Source of the DNA: Vitellaria paradoxa
Lineage: Eukaryota; Streptophyta; Magnoliopsida; Ericales; Sapotaceae
DNA: 64,000 nt
Reading direction: 5' to 3'
Assembly: GCA_019916065.1 (NCBI GenBank)
Contig: CM034233.1
Location: 47,632,141-47,696,140, forward strand
How positions within the stretch are numbered: the stretch's first letter is position 1; each line of letters begins with the position of its first letter. Of the stretch, positions 1 to 12,222 are shown piece by piece. The position numbers were made by a program, and so were the translations under genes. The notes beneath the pieces are model-generated. The model had not been told where the DNA came from. It saw only the letters and a list, made by a program, of their open reading frames with translations, and ran no database searches.

Positions 1-1068
1 AGAACAAAAGACATAAATCATAAAGACACAACTTTCAGATTCAAGGAACTATAAACCTAGACCAAGACATTTACTATGACTCATAAAGACAACTGTTCAG
101 ATTCCAATGAACTATGAACCTGGACCAAGACATTTATTGTGATTTATTAATGCATCTAGACACTATTTCATCCTTCTAGAAAATTCTATCCTGTATCAAT
201 ATTGCAATAGGACAACAAGCTGCTACTAACACACTACATATATACAGGCACACAAACACCTGTATAGTTGTAGAACTTTGACAACTAGCTTCTTTCAAAT
301 GACAAATAATTAAATAAATAAACAAACAAATAGACCAACCAAAAGCTCATTCATGTGCGATAGTGGCTAACCAAAAAGAAACCTAACTGTTATTTTGTTT
401 TATATATTATATCAATATATAATATTATATATTATGTATTACATTTTTTTTTGATTGGTTCGGGTTAATTCGGTTTGGTTCGGGTTGAGTATCTACTAAC
501 CTGAGCAACCGAAAAAATCAGTTTGTTATTTTTTTAGCCCAGAACCAATATGAAAACAATATGAACCCGAACTAATCTAAACCAAAGTGATCGGATTAGT
601 TTGGTTTTTGGGTTATTCAGTTTTTTTGTGCACTCCTATTTGGCTAGGCCAGGATTGAATGGGCCTAATAAAACTAAATGGTTGACCTCAGTCTTGAGTA
701 GGATGAAAGACGCTCAGTCGTGTTCTTGAGAATATTGTGTATAATCAAAAGGTCTCTTAAAGAACATTTAAGAGGTTCCCAACCGCAAGAATAGTAACTG
801 TTATGGCGCATTCAAAGGAAGCCCCGAAGGGGTCGGCTTCCTTAATTTGAAAGTTGGCCAAGGGGATGGGCTTCTTGGTGGAACCCACGCGTAGCTAGTC
901 GATGGACAACTTGCCATGTGTACCAATCGGGATTCGAGGTTGTTGAGCGGTGTGTCGGTTGAGAGAGGAGGTTCTCGCGACGCTGCTGTTAGGAATTTAG
1001 GCCTCTTAAATTCACCCCCTTAGTAGTTACTTTTGGCAAAATATCAAGAAAAACAGAGAGATAATAAT
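1..1068. other. Intergenic repeat-like DNA, no gene seen
   Basis: No convincing coding sequence. At about 450-640 there is a foldback-like block: repeats of GGTTCGGGTT and GGTTTGGTTC on the left are mirrored by AACCCGAACT and TCTAAACC on the right, a pattern common in plant MITE-like repeats. A stretch at about 780-1010 is less AT-rich than its surroundings and I cannot classify it. It ends at the GGTTTGG-type 3' tail of the neighbouring RTE element. Confidence 0.4.
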
Positions 1069-3533
1069 AAAACCAAATCAAACCAAACCAAGCCTTTTCT
1101 CACTGGGTGAGGTCGGCTATATGGATTTGTCGACGCCAATTAGGTCTGTTTAGGACCATGTCCTCCGATAGATTTTGGTAGGCCAGGTCATGTTTAATGG
1201 CTTTTTTTCAACTTCTCTTGGGTCTTCCTCTACCTCTCTTACTCCTGACAATTTCCATACTTTCACACCTTCTAACAGGTGTCTTCGCTGGACACCTTCT
1301 AACATGGCCAAACCATCTTAATTGGTTTTCTCTCATTTTATCTTCAATCGGTGCTATTCCTACTTTGCCCCTAATCTCCTCGTTCCTAATCCTATATTTC
1401 CTTGTAATCCCGCACATCCACCTTAGCATCCTCATTTCCGCAACTGCCATCTTTTGACCATGATTATGCTTTACTGCCTAACAATCTGATCCATATAGCA
1501 GCGCTGGTCTAACCACCATCTTATAATACTTTCCTTTCACCTTGAGGGGGACTTTTCGGTCGCACAAGACCCCCGAAGTACTCCTTCATTTGGTCCACCC
1601 GGCTTGAATCCTGTGACTTACATCAATATCAATCTCTCCATTTTGTTGCACCATAAATCCAAAGTACCTAAATTTATCTTTCTCTACAATCTTTTGTGTG
1701 CCTAAACTTACTTCTATATTACCTGTTATCCTACTTTGACTAAACTTACATTCCATATATTCCGTTTTGCATTGGCTTAGCCTAAATTCTTTTGTCTCTA
1801 ACGTTTCCATTCTAGCTTAGCATTCACTCCTTCTCTCGTCTCATCTACTAAAACAATATCATCTGCAAATAGTATACACCAGGGCACCTCATCCTGAGCA
1901 TGTCTTATAATCTCATCCATAACTAAAGCAAACAAGTACGAGCTTAACGCTGAGCCTTGATGTAAACCAATCGTGATAGGGAACTCATTAGTCTCTCCAC
2001 CAGTCGTTCGTATAGATGTCATGGCTCTATCGTGCATGTTTTTTATCGCCTCAATATATGCGACACACGCTCCTTTCTTTTCCAATACTCTTTATAAAAT
2101 ATCCCTAGGAACCCGGTCATATGCCTTCTCTAAATCAATGAACACTATATGTAAATATCTTTGACCTTCTCTATACTGTTCCATTAACCTCCTCGAGAGA
2201 AAGATAGCCTCTATGATTGATTTTCTAGGCATGAAACCAAATTGATTCCATGAAACCAAATTGATTCTCTGAAACGTTTGTTGTCCTTTTTAGTCTTCTC
2301 TCAATAACTCTCTCTCATAATTTCATCGTATGGCTCATCAATTTAATCCCGCGGTAGTTCGCACAATTCTGAATATCTCCTTTGTTCTTGTATATGGGTA
2401 TAAGGATACTTTTCCTCCATGCATCAGGCATCTTCTTGCTCTTTAGCACTACGTTAAAAAGTTTTGTCAACCAACTTATGCCATCCTCTCCTAAGCATCT
2501 CCAAATCTCAATAGGGATACCATCTGGCCCAACCGCTTTCTCATTCTTCATCCTTTTTAATACTTCTTTTATTTCTTCCCTATTGATTCTCGTATAGAAT
2601 ATAAGATTTAATTCTTTTCTAAAAGTGGTAAACTGCCCCAATTGTATGTCACTACTACTGCTTTCGTTAAATAACTTGTAGAAGTAGCTCTTCCAATGCT
2701 CCTTTATCTCCTCTTCCAACGCTCCTTTATCTCCTCTTCCTTTACTAATACCTTTTCATCCTCATCCTTAATGCATTTAACTTGGTTTAAATTCTTGGTC
2801 CGTCTATCTCTGGATTTAGCAAGCTTAAATATCTCTCTTTCGCCCTCTTTAGTGTCAAGTCGCCTGTATAAATTCTCAAATGTCTTTGCCTTAGCCTCAC
2901 TAATTACCTTTTTTGTTTCTCTTTTAGCTTCTCTATACCTATCCAAGTTTGCTTCATTTCGGTCGTTTTGCTAAGATTTAAAACACTCTCTTTTAACTCT
3001 TATCTTGTCTTGGACGGACTCGTTCCACCACCATGCCTCTTTCTGTGCTGGAGCACTCCCTTTAGATTCTCCTTAGACTTCTTTCCCTACCCTTCTAATG
3101 CACTTTGCTACCTTATCCCATATAATATTTGCACTCTCATTTACCGTCCAAACGTCAAACGTCTTCCTCTAGTACTCTTTCCTTGAATGCTAGTTGTTTA
3201 TCACCTTTCAAGTTCCACCATTTAGTCTTTGAGTATCTATACGACTTCTTTTTTCTAGTTCACCTTTGAAGCTGCACATCTATGACCAATAACCTATGTT
3301 AGGCAGTCAAGCTCTCCCCCGGTATAACTTTACAATCTTTACAAGTTATGCGGTCTCTTTTCCTAGTTAAGAAGAAGTCAATCTGTGTCCTTGAGGAGCC
3401 ACTCTTATAAGTCACCAAATGTTCCTCTCTCTTCCTAAAAAAATTGTTCATCACCATGAGATCATAAGCCATTGTAAACTCTAAAATATCCTTCCCTTCT
3501 TCATTTCTATTATCGTAACCATATCCCAAACCG
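1069..3533 (-). mobile_element. RTE-clade LINE, copy 1, 5'-truncated and decayed
   Basis: Minus-strand non-LTR retrotransposon remnant. Read 5' to 3' on the minus strand it has the C-terminal part of an APE-type endonuclease (3299-3529, with the TQIDFFLTR segment holding the conserved Asp), a linker, the start of the reverse transcriptase (2315-2719, VGPDGIPIEIWRCLG and YKNKGDIQNCANYRGIKL), the catalytic FADD block (in 1798-2085, [18 protein letters not shown]) and the C-terminal region (1208-1450). Frames are broken by stops and indels. The 3' end at about 1071-1093 is a short run of CCAAA units (GGTTTGG on the coding strand), as RTE elements end. A second copy of the same family lies at 18839-20814 in the same orientation. 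This copy is longer and retains endonuclease sequence, but its 5' end stops at about 3533, where an LTR-like sequence begins. Not a host gene. Confidence 0.9.
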
Positions 3534-3569
3534 GAGAAAAACTACTGGTACTTAGAGAAGAAAATCCGC

Positions 3570-4319
3570 TGTGAAAAATTGTTATAATCATACAACTTTT
3601 CCTCTCACACACAATATCCTAAGACACCTACGAAGCAATTCTCCAAGCAAACTTTGACTCTCACCTTACAAAAGAAGAACTTAACTAGAGTGCAAATTCG
3701 ATACCTAAAGTTTTAACTGGTGTGTCTCTACCAAACGACAAGGAGCCTTTATTTATAACTTCAGAAGGCCTCCCTTCCTTTGTGAGCAAACCGATGTGGG
3801 ACTTCTAAAGGAGCCACCACACTAACAGCTGCCTTGTCCTGCAATGGCTTGTTCGATTGTAGGACAGAGCAAGCACTAGTGGCCTGGTACACCTTAGTGG
3901 AGCAGGGTTCCTTGTCTCCATAATGGTCCTAGGGCACTAATCAGCTAGTCCCCAAGAGGCACTTGGCAACAGCTACGCCATTCCTTAGTCCCCAAGCCAC
4001 AATGGGAGTATAAGGAATTGAGGAGAGAGGAGCTGGAGCTTGAACTCCTTGGTATAGAGTTGCCCTCAACGGACTTGGGATTCACATAAGAGACGCACTC
4101 CACCGAAGAGGTGACCTCGGTTCTCCTCCACTTCATTGTCAATAGTCATCAGATCTATTCTAGTATCTCCTACTGAGTATTTGTAATCCTTAGCCTTTCC
4201 TGGTCACCCTATAGAGGGTTTCCACTTATCTACAGTATGCAAGTATAAGACTCATAGAACTGATATGCATAATTATCAAATAATTTTACTGACTGAGCGG
4301 GCCTGTTGGGGCATCACCA
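3570..4319 (-). mobile_element. Probable LTR of a retrotransposon (Copia-like), minus orientation
   Basis: On the minus strand the segment begins TGGTGATGCCCCAACA and is preceded by a purine-rich tract (AAGAAGGGAGAGTT, 4320-4333 on the plus strand), the arrangement of a polypurine tract followed by a 3' LTR. A TATAAATA box lies at about 3750 on the minus strand, in a plausible promoter position. The other boundary, near TGTGAAAAATTG at 3570, is a guess, and no target site duplication was found. No second LTR is visible, so it is either a fragment or a decayed element. Confidence 0.4.
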
Positions 4320-5192
4320 AACTCTCCCTTCTTGACATATATAATAGTATAAAATCTATAAACAAACAAATTCTTTTTTTTTTTTTTATTTTAATTCTTT
4401 GACTAGCATGATCTCTATTGATTAAAATAGGATGGTTTATGCTTTTTTGTCTTTTCTATAACTCTTTTTCTCTGCTTCAAGATTGAGTTTTGTTGTTTAA
4501 GTGGACACAAACATGTTTCCACAGAAAACTGTAACCTGTTGTATCACAGGTTTCTCTGGCTTTATGGATACAAAGGCTGAAGAGAACAGGTTGATGCAAT
4601 ATGATCAATCAGGTGCCTGATTCTTGATAACCATTTAGTAAAACAATTTGACTTGTGATTATCATTGACAGTTGATGAAAGAAGATCTTTCAGGTGCCTG
4701 ATCCTTGATTTCAATTTAGTAAAAACAATATGCTTTGTTCTCTATACTATCATAAAGTAGGACTTGTATAAAGATTTTAGAATTAATTTTGTAGTCGATG
4801 TTATAAAATTGTTTCCTTATTGGCAGAGAAATCCTTAGCATTTTTATTATTTTAAATTTCTAATTCCTTACTTGTCAGTGCAGTAACTAATTATTTCTTT
4901 ATCATCCAGGGAAGCATTTGTACAGCCTTAAAAGTTTGGAAAGAATCACATCTGATTTTCTATAGATTTATCTAAACAAGTGTTCTTATATGGAGACATA
5001 AGGTTGGGTATATTTTTTATTCATTGCGTATTTAGTCCTCAACCAAGTCCTTGAATTATGCTGAAGGTTCTATTTTCAAGTGGTTACAACAAATAGTGTG
5101 CAAGATGAAAGTTGGCATCATGAACTTCAGAAAGTTAAAAATAGTGTAATAATAATAAGGCACAAAAAGTACGTTTTGTAAACTGTTAAGTG
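4320..5192 (+). promoter_or_regulatory. 5' flank and probable 5' UTR of the RING-CH gene
   Basis: This stretch separates the LTR-like sequence from the start codon. It is AT-rich with no other ORF. A short direct repeat containing TCAGGTGCCTGAT occurs at about 4609 and 4690. A leader intron is possible: CAG/GTGCCTGA gives a donor at 4612/4613 and CATCCAG/GGAAGC an acceptor at 4909/4910, but only transcript data could show it. An in-frame TAA at 5187-5189 lies just before the ATG at 5193 and fixes that ATG as the first usable start. I do not assign a TATA box. Confidence 0.35.
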
Positions 5193-6092
5193 ATGGATAG
5201 GGAGAGTTCACCACATGCAATTAAGCACGAAGCAATTGATGAAGGTTCTGCACCCATTGAGAGTGAAAATTCAGGGATTCTTTCAATGTCACGAAATAGT
5301 TTTGACAAGGAGGCTGGCTTGGCTACTTGTCGTGTGTGTCAGTGTGCCGAATCTGACAGAAGGGGAGATGTTGTATTGGGATTTTTGGGTATCACTCCAC
5401 CATTACAAGATGCACGTACAAGCAGCAAGGACGTTAAATCTAATTGGAAAGCAGCCTCGAATGATGTTGAAAGTGATGATTCTTGTAATAAAAACTGTGG
5501 AAGAGAATCTGGATTCGTTGAGTTTATCAGCCCCAGTGGGGAGGTTTTCATTTGTAATGCCGATATAGAAATGGGTTTTAGTCACCGTGAGGATGCATTA
5601 ATTGAGCTAGGTTGCTCTTGCAAAAATGACCTTGCTCTGGTACACTATTCATGCGCACTCAAATGGTTTGTCAACCATGGATCCACTGTCTGTGAAATTT
5701 GTGGATGTGTTGCTAAAAATATTAGAACGGCAGATTTCAAAAAGGTTGTAGTTTCTTTGAAGGATTATGAAGTATTGAGGGAAAGGACTGCCAGTGGGGA
5801 ACCCAATCCTGCACTGGTGCAGAGAAATTCTTGTGTAGACCCTGATGCTGTTGCTGCTATACGAAGACAAAGGTTAAGTGAAATTTCATTGTGGTTTAAT
5901 CCACATAATAACAACAATCCTGTCACAGCTTCACTTGTTGTCGATGAACAACGATCTAATATTGTCACTGAAGAAGCTCCCCCTGCTGAGAATCATGCAA
6001 CAAAATGGGCCATGGAGGGTACTGGAATCGTGCTTGCTACAGGGCTGCTTACTGTCACTCTCGCATGGCTTATTGCTCCTCGTGTTGGAAAG
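5193..6092 (+). CDS. RING-CH (RINGv) membrane E3 ubiquitin ligase, exon 1
   Basis: Encodes residues 1-300 of a 363-residue protein. The RING-CH finger (C4HC3 order) is visible: C46-x2-C49, C141-x-C143, then seven residues to H151, x2, C154, x12, C167-x2-C170. This class binds two zinc ions and recruits an E2 enzyme; family members are mostly membrane-anchored ubiquitin ligases of the MARCH type. The loop between the second and third cysteines is about 91 residues, far longer than usual, and contains three further cysteines (98, 102, 121). After the finger come a basic stretch (AIRRQR) and a Pro/Asn-rich region. The first membrane helix (about 275-295, GIVLATGLLTVTLAWLIAP) ends just before the splice. 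The donor is GGAAAG/GTATTT, with the exon ending on a codon boundary. ATG 5193 is preceded by an in-frame TAA. Membrane location is predicted from sequence; substrate unknown. Confidence 0.93.
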
Positions 6093-7756
6093 GTATTTGG
6101 AACCTCAGAGTTTTTGCCTATTTACAGATGCTTCATTTAAGGAATTTTTGTCACCAACTTTTTTTTTTCATAATTTTACATAGATTATCACTATATATGT
6201 TCTGGCTTTGTGAGTTGTTGACGCATTTGGTCTAGATTGTTTCCTTATTTTCTTTTTCTCGTATCTATTGGATGTTACTCTTATTTTGCTTGGTAGTCAT
6301 TTTTAAACTATTCATTTGCATAATTTCCCTATATTATGTTCAAATGTCTACCATTTTTTGTTTTATTTTTCCTTTTTTTTTTAAACTATATTTCAGTGGT
6401 TTCTAAAATTCATATACAATAGGAACTGGATCATATTGAAAAATGTGGAATAATGTTATTAGCATACACTGATTGGACATGGTTTGTTAGGGATGGTACG
6501 TGTTAAAGTGTCTCCAAAATTAGCATGCTATATACGTACACGCATATACAACCTTTAAAGAGAAAAATAGGTCCACATGCAGTGGCGTGCTGATGGATCA
6601 CAGATGAGGACTCCTATGTACTCTGATTTTGACATCATTCTCTCACAAAAGATTCAAGTCAAAGCTTGGATAGGGATAAATTGTGAAGATTCCTCTATAC
6701 TGTATTTATAAATGGGAAGGAAGAAAGTGAGACAGTGGATCATTGTGTGGCTCACTAGTGTTTGACATGCTCCGTAAATGGTGCAACTGCAACGTGATCA
6801 AAGGAATAGATTTCGTGTAGCAGAGAGTATAGTGGATCAAGTAGGAAAAAAATTGACCTTGGTTGGGAGATACAGAGGTATTGGCATGTGAAGGAAAGAT
6901 ATATAGAAAATGAAGGAACTAACTGGTGATTTAATTGATTGACGAGTGAGATTGAAGAATAAAGATACTGTTAGGAAAAAAAAGATGAATTTAAAAGTTG
7001 ACTTTAAGGACACAGTTTGATGTTAAACGAAGCGACAGGAGAAGTCTAAAAGTTCCAGAGAAACAGAGAGATGGCTTGTGTATTTTTATGTTAGAGTTGT
7101 TAAATGATTATTAGAGGAAAAGAGGGTTTGGTCGTTAATTATAAACATTCAAGATGCGGACCTTCTCTTTGGGTTTAGAAACTACGACTAACCTCTTGGT
7201 CTCAAATAAAATATATTCGGAGACCTGTATCTAGTTCAATTTTGCCACATATCTTTCTTTTAATTTTAACATTAGGCCTATCTTCCAGCACGAACACTAT
7301 ATCTCCTGCAATGACATAAATAATTGAGGTTCTGTGACTAATTAAACTATATTATTTTGTCAGGATAAGCATTAAATTCATGATAATGGAAATGTTATGG
7401 AAAATATAAACAAGTACATTGCACTTTAATCTTTTTAGTCGTGGTATCTTGAGGCTTTTTTCTTGATCACTGTTGCAGAATAATTTGTTTGGCCCCCCAA
7501 AACATAGTTCTCTGGGCATGGAATGTGACAGATAAATTTTTACTGTTACTTTTACCTTTTTCTCTACTGAAACAGTGATTAAACCTGCCTCTTCTACAGC
7601 TGGGTTGCAAATGTATGCGGGTTATTTAAAATTCCATGATGGTGTTTATAGCTCCATTAAGACGGTAGCATCCATAATTAAGAAATACTAAACTTTTATG
7701 TTGAGGTGAATGTTCTTTTCATTTTTGAATATAGGTGAATGTTCTTTTCTTGTTAG

Positions 7757-7856
7757 AACCATTGCCATAGTTGTCATTGTTGTTATCTTCTATCTTTTCA
7801 CCCATGCTTATGATTTGAGAAATGCGCCACTTATTTTGGAGCAGAATGGAATATCG
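7757..7856 (+). other. Possible cryptic or alternative exon in intron 1
   Basis: A 100-nt stretch bounded by a pyrimidine-rich acceptor (CTTTTCTTGTTAG) and a strong donor (ATATCG/GTAAGG). One frame is open through it and encodes a hydrophobic stretch (TIAIVVIVVIFYLFTHAYDL) followed by RNAPLILEQNGIS. That frame is not the phase left by exon 1. Splicing after exon 1 in phase 0 gives a TGA about 19 codons in, and the length is not a multiple of three. If used, it would be a poison exon or part of another transcript. It could also be chance. Confidence 0.25.
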
Positions 7857-10190
7857 GTAAGGTTTATGTAGCTAATACACATACTTGGATTGAGCACTGT
7901 GAATTGTTATTACTTTTTTTTTTTGGGGGGGGGGGGATAAGTAAATACTGAAGAAAGCATGAAGGGGACCGACCATTCTATTACAAATAATGGACAATTG
8001 AAACTCATATCCTCAGAGGGAAAAAAAAAAGTACCATGTAATATTGGACCAATTCCTGCCTGAAAGGTACCCATACAAAGTAGACAAAAGAATGCTTTTT
8101 AATCGGCACAAAAAAAATTTGGTCCCTTAAAAAATCTTCTATTTCTCTCTCCCCAAATCAACCATGTTACACAAAAAAGTAACAATTCCTCCCTATGCTT
8201 TTTTCCTTATTTTTGATATTTTGCTGCCCCACCAAACCTCAAACAAGTGTTTTGCTTTCATTGGAAAAACTCGATGCATATCGGGAGGAAAAAAATAAAA
8301 AAAAGAGTCAAATTCCATGCTTCCTTAGACCATGGAATAAACAAAAAGGTGATCAATGGATTCCCCCTCAATTTTACATTGACAATGCCTATTGGTTTTG
8401 TGCTCAAAACCAAATTATCAGTGGCAAGTGCCTTAACACAAATTAAAAAAAAAAAAAAAAGACAACCTTTAGAGGTGTTTCAAGCCTCAAATTTGTTTTC
8501 TAAGTGAAATTTTGTCCTTCCTTCCAACTAAAAAAAGGGAACCTCAATGTGCAAGGCTCCTACCTAAGAAGCCCGAACATCGTCTTGGGACACCAACAAG
8601 ATACGGATGTGTCAACTCAGTGATTTTCAGAAGATCTATATAACAATACCACTCATTGATTTGACATTTATCCTAAGTCATCCAAAGTTTCGCCTCTTGT
8701 AAAACGAGAATGATAGGGTTAAACTCCAACAATAACAAAGATTTGAAGTTTGAATTAAAGGTGTTGGGTATAATGCAACCAAGGTCCTAGTAGAGAGAGA
8801 AAGAGTACACCTGGGTGACTAGGTAGGGATCGCAGGGTTGAGGGGTGTTTGAACAGAATATTAGAGGACGAGGATAGGAGAGTAATTTCACGCTTACTTT
8901 AAAATGAATGAACACGGAATATCTATATAACAATATTTGCTCATTTGACATTTGTTCAACGTCATCAAAGCTTTGTCACTGTTAGATCAATAACCATTGA
9001 TCCACATGAAACTCAAATTAATGAACATGGATTGACAGTCCCGGGTGTCACAACTTTTCCTTTCTACCTAACAGCTCATTTATTGGACATTTGTATATTT
9101 TCGAATGTTAAATTTATTTAATGGCTAGGATGACCTATTTCTCTTTGCACTCTAGTTGTCTTTTCGGGTATTTTACATGAAGATATAATCCCTCACTTTT
9201 AAATTAATGTTTAAAATTGTACACATTAATTTATTAAACAATGTATGAATACTTATTAGACAAAGTCAACTAAATTTTTTTATTTAAAAAAATAATATTT
9301 AATCTTTCATTTTCTTCAAAATAAACATCTACATTAAAATTTACATTAAAATTTCAATTTTAATGTGGTTAAAACTTAAATTTTAAATACATACACTTTT
9401 ACCCTTTTTGTGTCATTTATATAACAAGGAAACTTAAAATTTTGAATTTGAGATATTTTCAATTGTTGAATTTGCTCAATGACCAAGATTATTTTTCTTT
9501 CTTGCTACTTTGGTTGTCTTTTCTATCATTTCATCTGAAAATATACTCTCTCACTCTTCCTTTTTTTTTTGAATTTTTTTATATAAAAGTTTTTAAATTA
9601 ATATTTGTAATAAATAATAAAATTTTATACTTTTATTAAACACCGTTTGGATATTTTAGTTTCTTTTGATTAGTGCCTTTTATTTTTATAGATTATTTTT
9701 TATAGTTTTTCAATGTAATTTTACTTTATAAATTAAATTTGAGTTATTTGAAAGCCAAATTATATTTTTGTACCTTTAGACATGGGTAGCTACTAGTACA
9801 AGGTACGACATGACACAACAGGACAAGGACATGCAATAATATATATTTTTTTATATTCCTCAAATATTATTATTTTATTCATATACAATAGAAATTAAAA
9901 GCAATGTATTTCAGATATTAAAAGTCAACAAATAAGTTGTATGATAATTACATTCCATAAAAAATGACAATAAATTATATTCTTTTAAAAAGAATTTTTT
10001 TTAGGGTGAGTTCATGTGTCCAAGATGAATCCGTGGTGTGTCCAAAATAAGTCCATAGCGTGTCCAAATTGTCTAGACCCAAAAAAAAAAAAAGGGGCAC
10101 GACAAAAAGCAAGACCGACAGAATTCAATGGTATTTTTGAGTCCCTTGTGAGTTTGACTTGCAACCGGTACCATTGGTGGTGTGTCCATG

Positions 10191-10559
10191 TGATGCGGAA
10201 CAACAATTGAAACTAAAGAAAGAATAGATTGAAAGCAAGAGAAAGAAGAAAATAGAGAAGAAGAGTTAGTAGAAAAGAGGGGAAAGAAAACACAGCCACC
10301 AATATTATTAAATCAATCAATCAATCAATCAATCCTCTTCTGTTAACCCTAATTAGGGTTTAAATAGAAAACATCATGGGTCTTAACACAAAAGGTCTAA
10401 AATAAAATAAACCGATACTAAAATAGCCCAAAAACAAATGGGTCCAAATAACCTCTAATAATATAAACTCATTATTAATAAAGCCCAAAACAAATGGGTC
10501 CAAATAATAAATAATAATAATAATAATAAAAATAAATTTAAAAATTGATGTCCTCATCA
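10191..10559 (-). repeat. 3' LTR of the TR-GAG element
   Basis: 369 bp, TGATGC to CATCA, nearly identical to 13077-13445. It contains a run of AATC units and an AAT-rich microsatellite. The tract CCGGGAGAAT on the minus strand directly precedes it and would be the polypurine tract. The gag ORF runs about 200 nt into this LTR before its stop codon at 10360. Confidence 0.95.
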
Positions 10560-12222
10560 ATTCTCCCGGACTGAGAAAAACTTGACTCCGTCGAGTTGAA
10601 AACTTGGCACTGTTACAATGTCGCATTTTCCACTTGACAAGACATCTTTGGAGTGGAAAGAAAATGAGATCCTCAACATCGAACACAGATAGGCACCGCT
10701 GAAGAGGTGGAGGAACGGGAACCGGCATCAAAATATCTCTATAACCTGCAGACAATATTTGAGGCCCAAAGATGCCTCCACAAGATAACAAATTCTCCAC
10801 ATGCCAAATTACGACAAAACTCATATCACATAGCAAAGTGAAAAAAATTGCATTGGGACTAGGATCACAAAGGATATAGAATGGCCCAACATTTTCGGTA
10901 TACAAATTTTGGCAAGACGATATGGGGTAGTAAGTAGGCAATGCATAAGTCATCAGTAAGTTACATCCATTAAATTCTTTATTCCCATCAATAACATAAG
11001 TAGGAAATATATAATAATTATTACTCAACCCAATTTTCCATTTAATATTAGCATTATAAAAAATGAGTGGAATATATGGATGAGAATAAGTGACGAGTGA
11101 TGATGTAACTGAACTTGTCAAATTAGAATCCCTCAAAAACGGACAAATGGAATGAGACTCAATGATATCGATAGAATAGTGGTAAGACATGTCACATATA
11201 ACTTGTAAAAAAAATTGTTCAATGTATGCAAGAATGTCTCTGTTATACACTAGAAGTAAGGAGGACTTGTGCAATTGAATGATATCACGGAAGAACAATT
11301 TGAACATAGACTCAAAGAACTCCCAACTAATGAAGTCACTAAGTAAAACTCTTAATATGCTTAAATAATATCCCCTGAAAAAATAACCATCACCAATGAT
11401 AAAGTCTATGTAATCTTGACGATTATTATTCATGATGTCCTCAAATAAATCAACAAAATCAAGGTAAGATGACGGTGGAACCAATTCAACTACTTTAGAC
11501 ACATTTTGAGGATTTGGTGACTCAATATGATCAAGTGTCAAAAGAGAAGAATTAATAAGAGAATTAGAAGTATCAACAGAAACAATAGGGGCGCTAGGTT
11601 TAGGAGATGGACGTTGTAACTCAATAGTTTGTATAGGGCACTTTGACTCTGACATAGACTCATAAGACTCAAACTTATAATATTTTTCAATTTCTAAAGC
11701 TTTGGAATAAGCTTCATTTAACGTCTTATGAGTGTATCGCTGAACTAACTCACGGATGCAAGGCCTTAGCCCAAGAACAAATCTACTAATGGCACAAGGC
11801 TCATTTTGAAAGTTAGACCACTTCCTAAGAGTTTTAAATTGATCAAAATAGTCATCAACAGAAGAATCCTTCTGTTTAAGACGCATTAATTGAGACCATG
11901 CCTTATCTATAAAACTTTTAGGAACAAATCGATCACTCAAAATTTGTTTCATCAAAGCCCATTGAGTAACATGTCTATGGTATAACTCAACTGTTTGCCA
12001 ATATTCTGTAGCATAATTGGTCAATCTTGTTTTGGCCAGACGAATACATTGGTAATCAGACAGGTCGTGATGGTTAAAAATGTATTCGATATCATCTACC
12101 CAGTCAAGAAACTCAGGAGGATCGATAGTGCCACTAAAATAGGGAGGATCTTTGACGTAAGTTTGATGAATAGAATGAAGTCCTACTTTATTATTCCAAT
12201 ATAATTGGTTTTCAAAATTCAT
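10360..12222 (-). CDS. Retrotransposon Gag-like protein, intact 620 codons
   Basis: Uninterrupted ORF starting ATGAATTTTGAAAAC. Residues about 25-180 resemble the plant retrotransposon gag domain (capsid-like): PPYFSGTIDPPEFLDWVDDI, then DYQCIRLAKTRLTNYATEYW, and LMRLKQKDSSVDDYFDQFKT. A Ser/Pro-rich linker (about 205-245) follows. The remaining C-terminal 370 residues are not recognised. No CCHC zinc knuckle (C-x2-C-x4-H-x4-C) is present, unusual for a packaging Gag. The last 66 or so codons lie inside the 3' LTR. The role is probably particle formation or packaging for a partner element that supplies the enzymes; this is inferred from the family. An intact frame of this length beside decayed neighbours fits the low LTR divergence. 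Confidence 0.85.
   Translation of the reverse strand: MNFENQLYWNNKVGLHSIHQTYVKDPPYFSGTIDPPEFLDWVDDIEYIFNHHDLSDYQCIRLAKTRLTNYATEYWQTVELYHRHVTQWALMKQILSDRFVPKSFIDKAWSQLMRLKQKDSSVDDYFDQFKTLRKWSNFQNEPCAISRFVLGLRPCIRELVQRYTHKTLNEAYSKALEIEKYYKFESYESMSESKCPIQTIELQRPSPKPSAPIVSVDTSNSLINSSLLTLDHIESPNPQNVSKVVELVPPSSYLDFVDLFEDIMNNNRQDYIDFIIGDGYFFRGYYLSILRVLLSDFISWEFFESMFKLFFRDIIQLHKSSLLLVYNRDILAYIEQFFLQVICDMSYHYSIDIIESHSICPFLRDSNLTSSVTSSLVTYSHPYIPLIFYNANIKWKIGLSNNYYIFPTYVIDGNKEFNGCNLLMTYALPTYYPISSCQNLYTENVGPFYILCDPSPNAIFFTLLCDMSFVVIWHVENLLSCGGIFGPQILSAGYRDILMPVPVPPPLQRCLSVFDVEDLIFFPLQRCLVKWKMRHCNSAKFSTRRSQVFLSPGELMRTSIFKFIFIIIIIIYYLDPFVLGFINNEFILLEVIWTHLFLGYFSIGLFYFRPFVLRPMMFSI

Noticed and set aside
5190..6140. 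Single-exon reading of the RING-CH ORF, starting at GTG and ending at 6140
   Set aside because: GTG is not a normal start in plants and ATG follows at 5193. After 6092 the frame runs into intron sequence at a consensus donor, and exons 2 and 3 restore the family C-terminus.
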